From Nemertoderma westbladi (lineage: Eukaryota > Xenacoelomorpha > Nemertodermatida > Nemertodermatidae), in the NCBI GenBank assembly GCA_032718475.1, contig JAUCBJ010005965.1, positions 1 through 25,159 on the forward strand: a stretch of DNA of 25,159 bases. Direction: 5' to 3'. Below the pieces are notes generated by a model. It was not told the origin of the DNA, ran no database searches, and worked only from the letters and a program-made list of their open reading frames with translations. How positions within the stretch are numbered: the stretch's first letter is position 1; each line of letters begins with the position of its first letter. The position numbers were made by a program, and so were the translations under genes. Shown here in pieces: positions 22,468 through 25,159 of the stretch.

Positions 22468-22496
22468 ACCTGTTTGGTAGTCTCTACCAAACAGGT
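22468..22496. repeat. Perfect 13-bp inverted repeat with 3-nt loop
   Basis: acctgtttggtag (22468-22480), tct (22481-22483), ctaccaaacaggt (22484-22496): both arms are perfectly complementary. It is the first sequence after the 16-bp satellite and lies about 180 bp upstream of the retroelement ORF. Its right arm is the first copy of the adjacent 22-bp repeat. It may mark the retroelement's 5' end or a structured 5' RNA. Confidence 0.9.
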
Positions 22497-22559
22497 TAGT
22501 AGTCTCTACCAAACAGGTTAGTAGTCTCTACCAAACAGGTTAGTAGTCTCTACCAAACA
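22478..22559. repeat. 22-bp tandem repeat, about 3.7 copies
   Basis: The unit begins tagtctctaccaaacaggtt and is repeated at 22478, 22500 and 22522, with a partial copy from 22544. Each unit retains tag-tct-cta of the hairpin. Tandem repeats in the 5' UTR are common in non-LTR retroelements, where they can contribute promoter activity. That role is inference here. Confidence 0.85.
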
Positions 22560-22673
22560 CTGCTGTACTTACTGCTGTACTGACGGACTGAGGCTGACAG
22601 ATAGCAGACACCTTGGCGCCAATATTAGGATTCTTGGCTGCGGTTTTGGTTTTTTGGTTTTTGGGTTTTCGAA

Positions 22674-25159
22674 ATGGGGAGGTGTTGTGGGTGCAATAAC
22701 TTGACTGGCAAATGCAAGACATGCGTTTGCGCTCACGCCAAGCGGGCCTGCGAAAAGTGTGGTCCGGGGACAACAGGGCGGTGCGAAAACCCCTTCGGAA
22801 CCGGTCAATCCTGTTCTCAGCCGACATCGTCAGCGTTGTCAACAGTTGACTGTCAGGTGGCGCCTGCACGCATATCTTCCTCGCAACCATTGGATCTGAA
22901 TGTTACCTCTCCAGATGAAACCCTAACGGATCTAGACAATACTCTCGGTCCAAACGGGGCCGATCAACCTGACATCACGGCGCCTGATGCTGGGGTGACC
23001 GAGGTCGTGGGATCCACAGAGGAGTTGAATGGCGCCGAACTGTCTACAGCGCCGCCAACAAGTGCAGCCTCGTCTACAGCGCCCCTGACCGGCGCTGCCT
23101 CGGCTACAGCGCCCGTGACAGGCGCCGCCTCGTCTACCGCGCCCCCGACAGGCGCCGCCTCGGCTACAGCGCCCCCGACAGGCGCCGCCACGTCTACAGC
23201 GCCACCGGCGGGCGCCACCTCGGCTACAGCGCCCCCGACAGGCGCCGCCTCGTCTACTGCGCCCCCGACAGGCGCCGCCTCGGATACAGCGCCCCCAACA
23301 GCCGCCGCCTCGTCTACAGTGCCCGCGACAGGCGCCTCCTCGTCTACAGCGCCCCAAACTGGCGCCGCCTCGATTACAGCGACCCCGACAGTTGCCTCCT
23401 CGTCCACAGCGCCCACGACAGGCGCCGCCTTTCCTAGCCCACTATCTAAGTCCTGGCCCCCATGTAATATTTCATCACAGAATTATGGGCTCCACGCGGA
23501 CCCAGACGAACTCATGTTAAGAGCATTTGGCGCCACACTTGTGGGCAAAGGGACCCCACCTGATGGGCTAATGGATCAATGGCGACGGATAACCCAACTA
23601 AAAGGGTCTAAATATCGACTGCCCGGAGGCGCTATAGGGCGGGATGTAGTCTCGCTCTTGGACGCAGAGGCCAAGGCCTTTGTTTCCGGTCTGAACCATA
23701 ATGCGACCAATGCTCGCTCCGAGAGACTACTACTAGCCGACTCCCTCATCCTACACCGCGATCCGAAGGTAACCAAGGCCGCAGACATACGACGGCTAAT
23801 AAGCCGGAGGTTGGGGATGTGGCGCTCCAGCCAGGTAGAGATGTTGGTCGTTGAGGCTGAACGCTGCTCACTGCGAATTGGCTCCAACAGGCGATCAACC
23901 ACGAAGTCGAACCAGCAGGAAAAAGAACAGACTATTCGAATTTTCTCTAGGCTCATGATGGAAGGGAAGGTAAGGAGTGCTGTTCGCTGGGTCACGGGGC
24001 GTGAGACCGGTAGTGTTCTAGATCCGGAATCGGAAATCGAAGTAAACCAACAGCGGGTGAGAGTCCTTGATGTTCTCAGCGAGAAGCATCCAGCAGCAGC
24101 TGCACCCAAAGCCGAGGCCTTATTAGTGTGTGATGATGAGTTGCCACTTCGGGTTGATGTCGAGATCACAGCCGCGCACATAGAGTCGACAGCGCGGCGA
24201 CTGAAAGGGAGTGGTGGGCCAGCCGGCAGCGACTCAACACGCTGGCGGGACTACCTTATCCGGTATGGGGCACATAGCCAGCGTTTACGCGAATCTATTG
24301 CCTCTATTGCGTGTTCACTTGCTAACAGTGTAGTGCCATGGGAATCAGTTCGGTCGCTGATGGCTAGCAGACTTATTGCCCTCGATAAGTGCCCCGGGGT
24401 TAGGCCCATAGGCATAGGGGAGTGCCTCCGCCGAATCTTGGGTAGATCAATGGCAGAAGCAACTGGAGATGATGTCACCACTACGTGTGGCGCAGAGCAG
24501 TTATCTGCGGGCGTGATGGCAGGTGTGGAGGCCGGGGTACATTCAATGCGCTCGGTCTTCGACGAACATAGTGAGGATGGGTGGGGCATTATTATGGTTG
24601 ATGCAGCTAATGCCTTCAATTCGCTGAACCGAGTCGCAGCCTTGTGGAACGTCAGGCAGCTGTGGCCTCCATGTTCAATGTTTCTCTTCAACTGTTACCG
24701 TGGACACAGCATTCTGACAATAAAGGGAACCGATGCTGTGCTGTTCAGCGAAGAGGGTGTAACACAAGGAGATCCTTTAGCTATGCCTTTTTACGCTTCA
24801 GGCATCCTCCCTTTAATCCACGAGTTGCCATCACTTAAGGTTCGCCAAAGTTGGTTCGCTGACGACTCTTCTGGTGCCAGAAAGCTCCAGGATATTCTCG
24901 AGTGGTACGAGCACTTACTTCGTCTGGGCCCCGCTCTCGGATATTACCCTCAGTCCGCCAAGAGCTTTCTCGTTGTGGCTCCGGAGTTTCTGGAGGAAGC
25001 ACAAAGTGTATTCGCCGAGCACAATATTAACATCATTACAGGACACCGATTTCTGGGCGGGTTTATTGGTAGCGAGTCGGAGTGTGTGAAGTATGTCGGC
25101 GCCAAAATCGCATCCTGGGTAGCCTCAGTTGACAAGATGGCCGAGGTGGCGGAGGCCCA
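22674..25159 (+). CDS. Retroelement ORF: Cys-rich N-terminus, Thr/Ala/Pro repeats, reverse transcriptase (partial)
   Basis: The frame is open for 828 codons and runs off the window, so the C-terminus is missing. The upstream in-frame stop at 22626-22628 makes M1 at 22674 the first ATG. Residues 4-37 hold nine cysteines (4, 5, 7, 14, 17, 19, 26, 29, 37) in CxxC/CxC spacing, likely zinc-binding and possibly nucleic-acid-binding. Residues about 124-252 are 10-residue TAPPTGAASS-type repeats. The reverse transcriptase region shows RPIGIGE at 577-583, block A VDAANAF (catalytic D643), block B TQGDPL at 697-702, block C FADD at 728-731, then GYYPQSAKS and FLGGFIG. All catalytic aspartates are present. 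No apurinic-type endonuclease lies upstream, so a nuclease, if present, would be beyond the window. The ORF is GC-rich against AT-rich flanks. It is probably a non-LTR-type retroelement; clade unassigned. Confidence 0.88.
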   Translation, partial: MGRCCGCNNLTGKCKTCVCAHAKRACEKCGPGTTGRCENPFGTGQSCSQPTSSALSTVDCQVAPARISSSQPLDLNVTSPDETLTDLDNTLGPNGADQPDITAPDAGVTEVVGSTEELNGAELSTAPPTSAASSTAPLTGAASATAPVTGAASSTAPPTGAASATAPPTGAATSTAPPAGATSATAPPTGAASSTAPPTGAASDTAPPTAAASSTVPATGASSSTAPQTGAASITATPTVASSSTAPTTGAAFPSPLSKSWPPCNISSQNYGLHADPDELMLRAFGATLVGKGTPPDGLMDQWRRITQLKGSKYRLPGGAIGRDVVSLLDAEAKAFVSGLNHNATNARSERLLLADSLILHRDPKVTKAADIRRLISRRLGMWRSSQVEMLVVEAERCSLRIGSNRRSTTKSNQQEKEQTIRIFSRLMMEGKVRSAVRWVTGRETGSVLDPESEIEVNQQRVRVLDVLSEKHPAAAAPKAEALLVCDDELPLRVDVEITAAHIESTARRLKGSGGPAGSDSTRWRDYLIRYGAHSQRLRESIASIACSLANSVVPWESVRSLMASRLIALDKCPGVRPIGIGECLRRILGRSMAEATGDDVTTTCGAEQLSAGVMAGVEAGVHSMRSVFDEHSEDGWGIIMVDAANAFNSLNRVAALWNVRQLWPPCSMFLFNCYRGHSILTIKGTDAVLFSEEGVTQGDPLAMPFYASGILPLIHELPSLKVRQSWFADDSSGARKLQDILEWYEHLLRLGPALGYYPQSAKSFLVVAPEFLEEAQSVFAEHNINIITGHRFLGGFIGSESECVKYVGAKIASWVASVDKMAEVAEA
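23041..23430 (+). repeat. In-frame 30-bp coding minisatellite (about 13 units)
   Basis: Units of 30 bp with core acagcgcccccgacaggcgcc-like sequence encode ten residues each (TAPPTGAASS with A/S/D/T changes). About 13 units lie in the retroelement ORF. Neighbouring units often alternate cctcgtct and cctcggct, giving a weak 60-bp period. The encoded segment is low-complexity, rich in Thr, Ala, Pro and Ser, and likely a flexible linker. The opposite strand also stays open here, producing spurious ORFs. Confidence 0.9.

Noticed and set aside
22540-24691. Several minus-strand ORFs (61-201 codons)
   Set aside because: They lie antisense to the continuous plus-strand retroelement frame with its RT motifs; the alanine/glycine/arginine repeats mirror the coding minisatellite.
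24644-25089. Short plus-strand ORFs in other frames
   Set aside because: They are out of frame with the RT domain and have no motif of their own.

Overview
The window looks like nuclear DNA of an animal, most likely a marine invertebrate. It has AT-rich intergenic DNA, one spliced metazoan gene for a secretory-pathway enzyme, and mostly repeats and mobile-element remains. The phylum cannot be fixed from sequence alone. No bacterial-style operons, ribosome binding sites or CRISPR arrays are present.

Layout, left to right. 1-2430 is AT-rich non-coding DNA; within it, 849-2063 is bounded by GC-rich inverted ends and holds two internal inverted repeats, like a non-autonomous DNA transposon. 2431-4140 is a 57-monomer, 30-bp satellite with two monomer classes arranged in higher-order patterns. 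5334-7322 (minus) is the one convincing host gene, a prolyl 4-hydroxylase alpha subunit of 561 residues once a 303-bp intron is removed. It has a signal peptide, N-terminal domain, TPR-type peptide-binding region and a complete 2-oxoglutarate/Fe(II) catalytic core. 7323-9490 is non-coding, with a CT microsatellite and a decayed tRNA-derived (SINE-like) sequence. 9526-10412 is a foldback element with two arms of about 250 bp. 10963-11530 is a broken LINE reverse transcriptase.

11660-22463 is a satellite of about 10.8 kb built on a 16-bp monomer. It has nested longer duplications (320, 576, 1760 and about 2048-2080 bp), all multiples of 16. Its right edge meets 22468-22559, a perfect 13-bp inverted repeat running into a 22-bp tandem repeat. 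This is followed by a long GC-rich open frame from 22674 past the right edge of the window: at least 828 codons, with a Cys-rich N-terminus, a Thr/Ala/Pro-rich repeat linker and an intact reverse transcriptase domain.

The hydroxylase is a conventional collagen-modifying enzyme with no functional link to the rest. The repeats show a region that has repeatedly taken in mobile elements and expanded tandem arrays. The most interesting part is the satellite/retroelement junction, where an apparently intact and compositionally distinct retroelement starts exactly where the satellite stops.
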